Shown one piece after another: positions 17,626 through 25,380 of a stretch of DNA of 64,000 nucleotides. The position numbers and the translations under genes are program-made. Below the pieces are notes generated by a model that did no database searches, was not told where the DNA came from, and saw nothing but the letters and a program-made list of their open reading frames with translations. Position 1 is the first letter of the stretch. The number at the start of each line of letters is the position of its first letter. Source of the DNA: Gammaproteobacteria bacterium (GTDB lineage: Bacteria; Pseudomonadota; Gammaproteobacteria; Methylococcales; Methylomonadaceae). The stretch is taken from positions 23,673 through 87,672 of the forward strand of contig JAHJSQ010000010.1 of the NCBI GenBank assembly GCA_018830325.1. The letters are read 5' to 3'.

Positions 17626-18540
17626 ATGTACAAAAATCTCGTGTCGATTTTTGCCGTTGCTGTGGCGATGTTCGGTTTTACTCAAGAATCGTTAGCGCAT
17701 ATCGGCTGGAGTAACCAAGATGCTATTTGGCATGCGGCTTCTACAACAGACCACGGCGATGGCTCGACGACCTATCATTGGCAAAGAGGAACGGTGAGAA
17801 CTAACTGGGGATGGGCGGATGCTACGGATGCGGATTGGGGCGATAGCCATCAAATGAAGCATGTAAAGTTCGAAATCACCAATCCCGGCGGCGCCCTTGT
17901 CGACATCACGGTTAAGGAAGGCGCGGTTAATTTTATTCCACACGGATCTACGGAACCGGCTGATGCCCAATTGGGGCTGAATCCCGCTTTCAGTCTCTAT
18001 CGAGGCATCAGTCCAGCGAATCATGCCGAATTCGATTCGAGCTTAGGTGTAGCCGGCGCCAATAATAACAATGCTCATAGCTTGTATCCTCATGCGGTTC
18101 ACGACTGGCATCCGTCATTTACGTTTGCCGATGCTGGCCATTTGGGAAAAGAAGGTTTGATATCGGCACATCCCAATGCGGATAACGGTTTTAGAAATCA
18201 AATCACGATGTGTAACAACGGCGGTCAGTGCGGTACTCAAGAGTACATAACCCATGTCGGCGAAATCAATCATACTGCGAATGAAGTGAATCTGGCCGGA
18301 CTATTCTTGACGCCCGGCTGGTATGCGATTGCGGTTGGAGGAGCAGCCGATACCGGAATACCGTATTTTGAAAATGCTCATATCGGCTTTCCGAACCTGG
18401 GCCCCATCATCACAGCCGATTCCTTTGGTTTTCACGTCGATTTGACCGTCCGTCCTGTGCCTGTTCCTGCTGCGGTTTGGCTGATGGGTTCGGCTCTAAT
18501 CGGTTTGGCCGGCTTCAGAAAACGTCGTTCGGCGGTTTAA
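17626..18540 (+). CDS. Secreted VPxPA-CTERM protein, HxxW family, paralogue 1
   Basis: 304 residues from ATG 17626 (AAAGGTG upstream); a longer in-frame start at 17548 would spoil the signal peptide. Cleavage after SLA (residues 22-24) leaves His25-Ile-Gly-Trp28 as mature N-terminus. The core motif GWADATDADWGDSH puts W71 and H75 in register with the paralogues. LNPAFSLYRG, MCNNGGQCGTQEY and GWYAIAVGG follow. The C-terminal tail is VPVPAAVWLMGSALIGLAGF plus Arg/Lys. The protein is rich in His (about 20). It is closely related to 20438 and 18833 and is likely exported and sorted by an exosortase encoded elsewhere. An N-terminal His copper site is plausible but unproven. Confidence 0.82.
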   Translation: MYKNLVSIFAVAVAMFGFTQESLAHIGWSNQDAIWHAASTTDHGDGSTTYHWQRGTVRTNWGWADATDADWGDSHQMKHVKFEITNPGGALVDITVKEGAVNFIPHGSTEPADAQLGLNPAFSLYRGISPANHAEFDSSLGVAGANNNNAHSLYPHAVHDWHPSFTFADAGHLGKEGLISAHPNADNGFRNQITMCNNGGQCGTQEYITHVGEINHTANEVNLAGLFLTPGWYAIAVGGAADTGIPYFENAHIGFPNLGPIITADSFGFHVDLTVRPVPVPAAVWLMGSALIGLAGFRKRRSAV

Positions 18541-18574
18541 AATTAGGATAGCCAGTCAATTCGGTTGGTCTTTT

Positions 18575-18596
18575 TTCCGGACACGGATGTCCGGAA
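18575..18596. terminator. Hairpin after the 17626 gene
   Basis: TTCCGGACA pairs with TGTCCGGAA around CGGA, directly after a T6 run. The T-run precedes the stem on + (it follows it on -), so it would work better as a terminator for minus-strand transcripts. Its role is uncertain. Confidence 0.4.
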
Positions 18597-18770
18597 CCGC
18601 CAGTGCGGAACGATAATAAGGGCTCAGGTGCTTTTATATTTAAAAGCGTATCCTTAAGAGAGTTTATCCGAGAGTTGCCCGGATAGACGAATAGGTTTAG
18701 TTTTCCGGCAAGCTTGAGTTTTGTTTAAATTAGCGGTTTATTTGAGAGTAAAGAAGGTTTATTAACATTT

Positions 18771-18794
18771 CGACTTGCCGAATTCAGCAAGTCG
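18771..18794 (+). promoter_or_regulatory. Leader hairpin before the 18833 gene
   Basis: CGACTTGC pairs perfectly with GCAAGTCG across an 8-base loop, 38 bases before the ATG at 18833. No T-run follows, so it is a leader structure rather than a terminator. It parallels the hairpins before 8647 and 17626. Confidence 0.4.
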
Positions 18795-18832
18795 TAAACA
18801 ATCTTCGGCATAACAATTAAGAGGATATACAC

Positions 18833-19585
18833 ATGAAAAAAATTATATCGACAATGGCGTGTGTGGCCGTAGTCGGTTTACTTCCAACTCAGCAAGTATC
18901 AGCCCATATCAGTTGGATCAACCTGACAAATCTAACGCCGGTCATCGACGGCGACAAGCATATTTTTTCGGCCAATAGTATCGTATCGAGTAACTATGGT
19001 TGGGCCGATGCAATGGACGAAGACTGGGGCGATAGCCATCAGGGAGCTTGGGCTCAGTTTATATTGACTGAGGCGTCGAACGTTAAGATACATGTTGAGT
19101 CTGATTATCAAGATACTTTTTTAGAATTTAACGGCAATTTATTTCCTTTGAGAGTAGGAGATTTAACTCCCGGCTTTTCGCTTTACAGCGGTGTTTTACC
19201 TGATGAGGCGCACGACTATTCTTTTCCGCCACCGGCAGGGAAAGAAGGTGCATGGAACGGTCTGGGTACGACAACCATGGGTAACGATGATTTTGAGGTC
19301 GGTACTATTCATTATATAGGTCATGCCGGCGAAATCGACGGCTTGGCGACGGCTGTTTCATGGATGGGTGCGCTCGAAGCCGGCATTTATACCGTTGCAA
19401 TCGGAGGGACGTGTTATGAAAGAGAGAGTTGCGGTGCTTTCAATCGATTCGATGCCGATAATGTCAGTCGCGGTTTTGATATTAGCTTGACCGTCGCTCC
19501 TGTCCCTTTGCCGGCTGCGATTTGGCTAATGGGAGCGGGCTTGGTTGGTTTGGGGGCTTTCAGAAAGCGTACTCTAGCCGTTTAA
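18833..19585 (+). CDS. Secreted VPxPA-CTERM protein, HxxW family, paralogue 2
   Basis: 250 residues. The signal peptide ends VSA (22-24) and the mature chain would begin His25-Ile-Ser-Trp28. GWADAMDEDWGDSH (W65, H69) matches paralogues 1 and 3. LTPGFSLYSG and GIYTVAIGG mark conserved strands; the tail is VPLPAAIWLMGAGLVGLGAF plus Arg/Lys. A Cys pair (CYERESC) replaces the CNNGGxC loop of the others. AAGAGGA precedes the ATG. It sits between the other two paralogues, but with 292 and 852 bp gaps on its sides, so each gene probably has its own promoter. Function unknown. Confidence 0.82.
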   Translation: MKKIISTMACVAVVGLLPTQQVSAHISWINLTNLTPVIDGDKHIFSANSIVSSNYGWADAMDEDWGDSHQGAWAQFILTEASNVKIHVESDYQDTFLEFNGNLFPLRVGDLTPGFSLYSGVLPDEAHDYSFPPPAGKEGAWNGLGTTTMGNDDFEVGTIHYIGHAGEIDGLATAVSWMGALEAGIYTVAIGGTCYERESCGAFNRFDADNVSRGFDISLTVAPVPLPAAIWLMGAGLVGLGAFRKRTLAV

Positions 19586-20129
19586 TGGTGTTCTGTCGTA
19601 TTTTAAAGATCGATATTGTTCTTCTTTCCCTGTGATTGGGAGTGGGATCGGGTTTTGCGTGTACCAAAATCCGCCCCACCTCCGACCTTTTCTCTCTAAT
19701 TAGTAGGGTGCCGCACCGCGCACCCTTTCCCCGGGCATGCCGTTTGGTGTGTTTCAAAGTTTTGTAAATATCTCCTGATTAGCAAGATGCTTCAACTTAC
19801 CGAAGCCAAGTGTCCGAGCAGGGGCTAGTCGTAGTCGCAAAAAATAAAATATGCTGTTACCCAAGCTCCAGCTTGGGTAACCTGTTCAGGAAGCTCTAGC
19901 TTCCGGTGTGTCTTTCCCAAGCTGGAGCTTGGGAAAGAGCGTGATGTGGGGTGGCCGTTTTTAGCTTGAAGCGCATGGCTTGCGAACCCCGTCCTGCTGG
20001 GGATATGCTGATCTTTGGGCTTTAGCTGAAGAAACTTGCTAATCAGGAAATATCTTGTAAAAAGGTGCGCGATGCGCACCCTACCAGCTTTATGTCTATA
20101 ACTGAGGAGCAATGGGGTCAAAGAAAATG
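19586..20129. repeat. Family C repeat (19704-20093) split by a family A element (19774-20047)
   Basis: Family A ends CCTGATTAGCAAG and CTTGCTAATCAGG bound 274 bp at 19774-20047, with the 8-bp duplication AAATATCT at 19766-19773 and 20048-20055. Outside it, gtagggtgccgcaccgcgca on the left and ggtgcgcgatgcgcacccta on the right are the two arms of one GCGC-type family C repeat. An uninterrupted relative lies at 23197-23277. Inside family A are the hairpins ttacccaagctccagcttgg and gaagctctagcttcc. Confidence 0.85.
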
Positions 20130-20165
20130 TGTGTCATTTCACGCATTACTGTGGCATATGACGTA
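20130..20165. promoter_or_regulatory. Paired operator-like sites TGTGTSATWTSACRCA
   Basis: TGTGTCATTTCACGCA at 20130-20145 and TGTGGCATATGACGTA at 20150-20165 are spaced 20 bp, about two helical turns, like the pair at 8219/8240. They end 292 and 272 bases before the ATG at 20438. Confidence 0.5.
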
Positions 20166-20437
20166 AATCTTTTGAGAGATATTGCGAACTAGACTTGAAG
20201 TTAGTTTATGGCGAGAGTCGAAATTAAAATAAATTCCAAGTTATTTACTTGGTTTTTCTGGATTTGTGAAGTAGTAGCAAAAAATAAGGACTAAATAAAT
20301 TATGCTTGGCACAGTAAATGAATAGTAAAAGGGTGTGAAATAACATGGCGTTGTTATAAGTCAACGGGGGGGCTTGCCGGATCGTTGTTTTGCAAATTCC
20401 TTATCTATTCGTAACTTAATAACAAAAATGGTGATCT

Positions 20438-21319
20438 ATGAATAAAAATATATTTGCTGCATTGGCAATAGGCGTTACCGCCTTGGTGTCGATACAAGAG
20501 GCTTCGGCGCATGTGGGCTGGAATGGTCGCGATTTAATAACCGATGCTTATTCTTCGACGAATAACGGTGACGGCTCGACCACTTATCATTTCGACCGGG
20601 GTGTGGTTGCCGGTAATTTCGGTTGGGCCGACGGTTTGGATGCCGATTGGGGCGATAGCCATCGCGTTCGTTTTACTAAATTCTATTTAGAGCAAGATTC
20701 ATTTGTTAATGTCGATGTTTGGGGGACCGATCAAGTCAGAAATCGAAACAACGACGATATGATGGATCCTTCTTCATTGTTGGCCGATTTGAACCCTGCA
20801 TTTTCGATTTATAAAGGAACCGGTGCGCATCATGATGCAAGCGCGGGTGCGCATAACGATCATAACTTAGTACCCGGCAGCTCTTTTGATTGGACTACAT
20901 TTAATAATGCCGCCGATTTGGGTAAAGAAGGTGCGTTCAGAGCCTTGGGCGATATCACTATGTGTAATAACGGTGGAGAATGCGGTACCCAAGAATTTAC
21001 CGGTTACTTTGCAGGCGGAGTTAACACTACGGCCAATTCAATCTCTGCTGCGGATATTTTCCTAACTGCCGGTTGGTATTCCGTAGTTGTTGGCGGCACT
21101 TCCAGCGAAGCTTGGAATTATTACACTGCGGGCGACGGCCGCGCTCCTGACCTGACAGCTCATCATTATATGGGTACTCATAATGATTTAGATCAAGCCA
21201 ATAGAGGCTTCAATGTCGATTTAACAGTTAAACCGGTGCCGGTTCCTGCTGCGGTTTGGTTAATGATTTCCGGTTTGGTTAGCTTGATCGGTATGAGAAG
21301 ACGCGCTATCGCCGCTTGA
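20438..21319 (+). CDS. Secreted VPxPA-CTERM protein, HxxW family, paralogue 3
   Basis: 293 residues. The signal peptide ends ASA (22-24), leaving His25-Val-Gly-Trp28. The sequence up to residue 78 aligns without gaps to paralogue 1 (NGDGSTTYH, GWADGLDADWGDSH; W71 and H75). MCNNGGECGTQEF, LNPAFSIYKG and GWYSVVVGG also match. The tail is VPVPAAVWLMISGLVSLIGM plus Arg. It has a His/Asp-rich loop (GAHHDASAGAHNDH) that paralogue 2 lacks. The ribosome binding site is weak (GGTGATCT). The paired palindromes at 20130-20165 lie upstream. Likely exported to the cell surface; a copper or other metal role is an inference. Confidence 0.82.
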   Translation: MNKNIFAALAIGVTALVSIQEASAHVGWNGRDLITDAYSSTNNGDGSTTYHFDRGVVAGNFGWADGLDADWGDSHRVRFTKFYLEQDSFVNVDVWGTDQVRNRNNDDMMDPSSLLADLNPAFSIYKGTGAHHDASAGAHNDHNLVPGSSFDWTTFNNAADLGKEGAFRALGDITMCNNGGECGTQEFTGYFAGGVNTTANSISAADIFLTAGWYSVVVGGTSSEAWNYYTAGDGRAPDLTAHHYMGTHNDLDQANRGFNVDLTVKPVPVPAAVWLMISGLVSLIGMRRRAIAA

Positions 21320-21348
21320 TTCAGTTCTTGAAACGAGCAACCTGAAAG

Positions 21349-21386
21349 TAGGCCGACGTGAATTTAACATCGGCGGTCTGCTTTTA
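21349..21386 (+). terminator. Probable terminator after the 20438 gene
   Basis: GGCCGACGTG and CATCGGCGGTC form an imperfect stem followed by TGCTTTTA, 30 bases after the stop codon. Confidence 0.5.
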
Positions 21387-21579
21387 CTTGCCATACCGTT
21401 CGGACGCGGTATGCCCCCTGGACAAGGATGTCGAACTTTTCGTCCGCTTTTCTTTCCGTTGTTCCTGAGGACACTTAAATTTATAATCGCATGGCCATTT
21501 GGGCTGGCGTTCGTTAAGCTATTCCGCTCGGACCCGCCGCGCTTAGCAAGGCGATTATTCTTTGCTTGAAAGGTTGATT

Positions 21580-23151
21580 ATGCCCAAATCCAAATCTCAT
21601 GCCTCCGCTCTCGCTCTAACGCCAGTCGACCGCATCGTCCTATATTTGACCGTTTCGCTGACCGGTGCTTCGGTAATGGTGTTAGAGCTGCTCGGCACGC
21701 GGCTGATCGGTCCGTTTTACGGTGTCAGTTTGTATGTTTGGTCGTCGTTGATTTCGGTAACGATGATCGCGTTGGCCTTCGGTTACTGGCTCGGCGGCCG
21801 GATTGCCGACCGCATGCCGCGTATTCGTTTGTCTTATTTGATCGCTTTGGCCGCGTTGACGACCGTGATCATTCCAGCCTTGACCCGGCCGGTGTTGCTG
21901 CTGACCGATCCGATGGGTCTTAGAGCCGGCGCTTTTTTCAGCGCTTTTTTACTGTTTACGCTGCCTTTGACCTTGTTGGCGATGACGGGGCCTTATGTAA
22001 TCAAGCTGGCCGCACGGCAATTGGCGAACGTCGGCGCCTTGTCGGGTTCGGTGTATGCAGTCAGTACGGTCGGTAGCGTGATCGGCACGATCGCGTTGGG
22101 TTTTTATTTACTGCCGGTAACGGGATCGCGCGCGGTGCTGTATGGTTTAAGCGTTTTGCTCGGCATGTTGGCATTGATGCTGGCGCTTTACGAACGGCGC
22201 GGTACCGGTCAGCAATTTACAATAATGAGCATGGCCTTGATTTTTTTTGCATGCTTGGGCGGCGCTGCCTTTGCGTATGAAAATAATCGTACGCAGCCTT
22301 GGGGTAAAGGTTTGACTTTGCTTTACGAATCCGAGAGCGTTTACGGTTGGGTGCGCGTGATCGACGACGAAACCCAAAAAGTTCGTTTCATGATGTCCGA
22401 TGCCTCGACGATCAGTGCAGCGGATATCGATAATGTTCGGCAAGGTTTATTGACTTATCAATGGGTTACTCAGAGATTGCCGTTGTTTCGCCCTGCGGCA
22501 AAAAATGCGTTACTGATTGGCCTAGGCGGTGGACATATCGCGGATGGTTTGGAAAAGCAAGGCGTCAAAACCGATGCGATCGAGATCGATCCGGCGGTGG
22601 CTGAAGCGGCATTGAGGTTTTTCGATTACCGCCCGTCCGGCGATTTGATCGTCGGCGATGCGCGTTATGAAATCCGCCAATTGACCAAGACTTACGATTT
22701 GATTATTCATGATTGTTTTACCGGAGGCTCCGAGCCTGCTCATTTAATGAGTATCGAAACGCTATTGGAGTTGAAGGCGCATTTAAATCCAGGCGGGATT
22801 TTAGCAATCAATTTCGTCGGGTTTACCGATAGCAAGCGGCAACGGCCGGCGCAACTGGTATACCGAACCCTTGGCGACGCGTTTGCCGAGCGGAGAGTTT
22901 ATATTTCCGAACCGGGTTCCGAATTTAACGATTTTATTTTCATGGCGTCGGATGAACCGATCGCGATCCATGTAGGGCAGGGTAATCCAAAAATGCTGGA
23001 GCTATTGAGTCAGCGGCGCTATGCGATGGCCGAAGGAGATTTGGTCGTCACCGACGATTTTAATCCGCTGGAAAACCTTCAGGTCAGTAAGGCCGAAGCC
23101 TATCGTAAGGTGCTGTTGGAGCGGGTCGGCATGGATGTTCTTTTGCGTTGA
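21580..23151 (+). CDS. Membrane-fused spermidine synthase-like protein
   Basis: 523 residues from ATG 21580 (GAAAGG upstream). Residues about 15-225 contain six to seven transmembrane helices (ASVMVLELLGTRLIGPFYG...). Residues about 250-510 are a Rossmann methyltransferase-like spermidine synthase domain: ALLIGLGGGHIADGL binds the nucleotide part, IEIDPAV follows, and DLIIHDCFTGG carries the catalytic-type Asp. Such fused proteins are widespread and mostly uncharacterised; polyamine synthase activity is not assured. It is isolated between repeat regions. Confidence 0.85.
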   Translation: MPKSKSHASALALTPVDRIVLYLTVSLTGASVMVLELLGTRLIGPFYGVSLYVWSSLISVTMIALAFGYWLGGRIADRMPRIRLSYLIALAALTTVIIPALTRPVLLLTDPMGLRAGAFFSAFLLFTLPLTLLAMTGPYVIKLAARQLANVGALSGSVYAVSTVGSVIGTIALGFYLLPVTGSRAVLYGLSVLLGMLALMLALYERRGTGQQFTIMSMALIFFACLGGAAFAYENNRTQPWGKGLTLLYESESVYGWVRVIDDETQKVRFMMSDASTISAADIDNVRQGLLTYQWVTQRLPLFRPAAKNALLIGLGGGHIADGLEKQGVKTDAIEIDPAVAEAALRFFDYRPSGDLIVGDARYEIRQLTKTYDLIIHDCFTGGSEPAHLMSIETLLELKAHLNPGGILAINFVGFTDSKRQRPAQLVYRTLGDAFAERRVYISEPGSEFNDFIFMASDEPIAIHVGQGNPKMLELLSQRRYAMAEGDLVVTDDFNPLENLQVSKAEAYRKVLLERVGMDVLLR

Positions 23152-23526
23152 CGATTTCATTTACCGCAAACTACATCCGACAAACGATCGATCATTCTTA
23201 GAGCGTCGCATCGCGCGCCAATTTCCTGCCATTCCGTTTGTTTCAGTGTCTTGAAAAGGTGCGCGATGCGTACCCTACTTACTCCCTTTATACTCAAAAA
23301 TTAGTTAACTTTATGAAGGTATGGGGTGTTGCTAGCGAGGATGTCGGCAGCAGGGGCAGATTTTTGCTCCTCGGCAATTGCTCCTGCATTGCCCTAATAC
23401 ACGCCATCCTTGGCGCTTAGCTGCCGTCAAGCCCCCATGGATGGGTTTATGGCGGTCCTCGATAGACACACCCCATGCCTTTTATTCTTAGACGGTTTTT
23501 CGATCAAAAGGGAGTAGCTTCTTCGA
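23152..23526. repeat. Family C repeat (23197-23277) and family F fragment (23330-23470)
   Basis: 23197-23277 is the uninterrupted version of the family C repeat that is split at 19.7-20.1 kb (gcgtcgcatcgcgcgcc ... ggtgcgcgatgcgtaccc). 23330-23470 contains gatgtcggcagcaggggcag, 'gctcctcggcaattgctcc' and 'cccccatggatgggtttatg', shared with 24810-24900 and 55440-55560. There is no gene in this stretch. Confidence 0.7.
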
Positions 23527-23967
23527 TCAATTCCATTCAAGCAATTTCCACTGATTGATTCGCGTACCGCGATGTAAATCGCTTTCTCTGACGTCCATGT
23601 TGCCGTCGCCGTCAGTGTCGATCAAATAGTAAGCCGGGCCGATATCGGGAACGACTTTGATCATATACAACTCGCCGTTGATCCGGTATTCCTGTATTTG
23701 GTCCTTGCCTCGCCGAATAATGGTGATATCGGGCTCCATCGGTTCGCCGCTTTCGACAGGCATCGGTGCATCGGGAAGTTCGGGAATGGCTTCGGTGGTT
23801 TCCTTGCTTCTGCGTATTACCGTTCGATCAGGCTCCATCACTTGGCCGCTTTGCACGGTTGCCGGCATATCCGGTACGTCGGGAATATCCATTAAAATGG
23901 GCGGCGGAGCCGATAATGCGAATGCTGGAATAATCAGCAAGCTGTAAGTTAAAGTTAAACGCATCAT
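23527..23967 (-). CDS. DUF2782 exported protein
   Basis: 146 residues with a signal peptide (MMRLTLTYSLLIIPAFALSA). The C-terminal half (EYRINGELYMIKVVPDIGP, YYLIDTDGDGNMD) is DUF2782, a small gammaproteobacterial family that in many species lies beside DNA polymerase A. The N-terminal half holds a duplicated phrase: MPATVQSGQVMEPDRTVIRR and MPVESGEPMEPDITIIRRGK. The duplication makes this member longer than usual. The function of the family is unknown. It stands alone here, convergent with nothing and 86 bases from the DUF4124 gene on the same strand. Confidence 0.85.
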   Translation of the reverse strand: MMRLTLTYSLLIIPAFALSAPPPILMDIPDVPDMPATVQSGQVMEPDRTVIRRSKETTEAIPELPDAPMPVESGEPMEPDITIIRRGKDQIQEYRINGELYMIKVVPDIGPAYYLIDTDGDGNMDVRESDLHRGTRINQWKLLEWN

Positions 23968-24053
23968 ATTTTCTATTCTAATCGGTTATTGATTCTATTA
24001 TGACAGCTTGCGGGCTCTGCGTATTGAAAAAGTTATGACAAACCATTAAAGAG

Positions 24054-24566
24054 TTAGCGGCGAGGGGAGTTTGTCATCCAGGTCGATTTTGAATCATGTA
24101 TCGGCCTTCTAGGCGGTTGGTTATTGTTCCTATAGCGATCCCTGTAAGGGAATCTTGACTGATAGGGAAGATAATACAAGGGGTAAGCCGGCATTCGGAA
24201 TTGATTCTCTAATGCTTCGGCCTGCCTTAATTCGGCGATGGCTTGTTGACGTTGCGCTTCCGCGCTACGTTTCAGCGCCTCAACCGCTTCGGTGCGATTC
24301 CTTTCCTTGCGCTGCATTCTTTCGGCTTCCAGTCTTTCGGCTTTTTGTTTATCCCGTTCCATTTGCCAAATGGCGAGTCGTCTTTCGGCCTCGGCCAATT
24401 GACGAGGGTCGGTGGGTTCTATTGGTACTTTTTCTTGTTGCGCATCGGATGAGCAAGGTTTGCCCTGGTAAGTGATTTTTCTTGATGATGCGATACATTT
24501 AAAAACATCGGCATCAACAGTTGGGCTTATGGCTATCAAAAGCAAAAGGAATGCTATCATTGTCAT
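24054..24566 (-). CDS. DUF4124 exported protein with Arg/Glu-rich coiled coil
   Basis: 170 residues: signal peptide (about 1-19), then the DUF4124 phrase DVFKCIASSRKITYQGKPCS with the two Cys usual in the family, a charged helical stretch (about 55-120, repeated ERLEAERMQRKERNR type) and a Tyr/Pro/Arg tail (PLYYLPYQSRFPYRD). Members are periplasmic and widespread in Gammaproteobacteria, with no known function. It starts upstream of DUF2782 on the same strand and may be co-transcribed. Confidence 0.82.
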   Translation of the reverse strand: MTMIAFLLLLIAISPTVDADVFKCIASSRKITYQGKPCSSDAQQEKVPIEPTDPRQLAEAERRLAIWQMERDKQKAERLEAERMQRKERNRTEAVEALKRSAEAQRQQAIAELRQAEALENQFRMPAYPLYYLPYQSRFPYRDRYRNNNQPPRRPIHDSKSTWMTNSPRR

Positions 24567-24741
24567 GACGGTAACATTTTTATGCGTAAGGTTATAAGTG
24601 TAGACCCGTTATATGCAGCTTGGTTCTTTGAGCTTCTTGGTTTTTCCTCGTTTCCACCGCTTCAGCGTAGGAATGCATACCGATCTTGTTTCGGCAGCTA
24701 AGGTATGTGTTCTTACGGAGGACTGCGGGAACCGGAAAAAA
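24567..24741. other. Intergenic remnant before the family F element
   Basis: It contains a repeat fragment 'ggaatgcataccgatcttg' that also occurs at 51.6-51.8 kb. No gene is seen. Confidence 0.4.
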
Positions 24742-25052
24742 CTTAGGATGCGGTCATAAATAACTTTCCTATTTTTAATGCACGGTAAGCAGGTTCGGTT
24801 GCTTGATTGACAGGTGTCGGCGGCAGGGCAGATTTTTGCTCCTCGGCAATTGCTCCTGCATTGCCCTAATACACGCCATCCATGGCGTAATGCAAAATCT
24901 GCATTCACCCAGCACCTAAATTCATAGCTCGTTGGCTATGGTTAACTATCACTGATAATTTAGGTGCTGGGTTCACGGCGTCCTGTCAAACGAGTTACCG
25001 AACCCGCTACAAAACTCATAGCTCCAGGAAGTTATTTTTCACGAAATCCTTA
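24742..25052. repeat. Family F element with outer inverted ends, plus nested family H element
   Basis: The outer ends CTTAGGATGCGGTCATAAAT (left) and the complement of 'ttatttttcacgaaatcc' (right) form imperfect ~28-bp inverted repeats, as in 32731-32922. Inside are the gcagatttttgctcctcgg and catccatggcg segments shared with 23.4 and 55.5 kb. At 24908-24971 a 64-bp family H element (CCCAGCACCTAAATT ... AATTTAGGTGCTGGG) is inserted with a 4-bp duplication, TTCA. Confidence 0.7.
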
Positions 25053-25070
25053 TTATTCATCATATTTCTC

Positions 25071-25362
25071 ATGTCGGTACATTCTTCGGGCTCATCCTTT
25101 TTACGCCATCTTTTTCCACTGCTGATATCGAATCTCGTTTTGCTACTTTCGCTTGGAGCGACCTTCGGAGTTTGGAAAAATGCAGAAGCCGATCTTGAGC
25201 GCAATTTGAAAATCGATTTCGATTTCAGGGTTAGGGATATTATAGACCGCATCGAACAACGTATGGCGGCTTACCATCATCTGGATCGAGTCGGAAGGGG
25301 AAGGCAAAGGTAGCGTATTTGTTTTTGAAATACCATTAGCACAGAATGAGGCATCCGACTAA
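25071..25362 (+). pseudogene. Internally deleted CHASE-type histidine kinase remnant
   Basis: From ATG 25071, about 70 codons encode a transmembrane helix (HLFPLLISNLVLLLSLGA) followed by NAEADLERNLKIDFDFRVRD, the start of a CHASE sensor domain. Near 25279 the frame changes. In the new frame, IWIESEGEGKGSVFVFEIPL and a TAA at 25360-25362 are the last residues (G2 box to end) of a kinase ATPase domain. The middle of the gene, several hundred codons, is missing. The remnant lies 18 bases upstream of an intact kinase gene, so the two kinases may once have formed an operon. It should encode no functional kinase. Confidence 0.82.
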
Positions 25363-25380
25363 TTTTTCAGCGAACTTACT

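Noticed and set aside
20303..20320. Possible sigma-54 promoter (TTGGCACAG...) before the 20438 gene
   Set aside because: The -24 part fits but the -12 part has GA instead of GC, and no similar pair was found before the paralogues.
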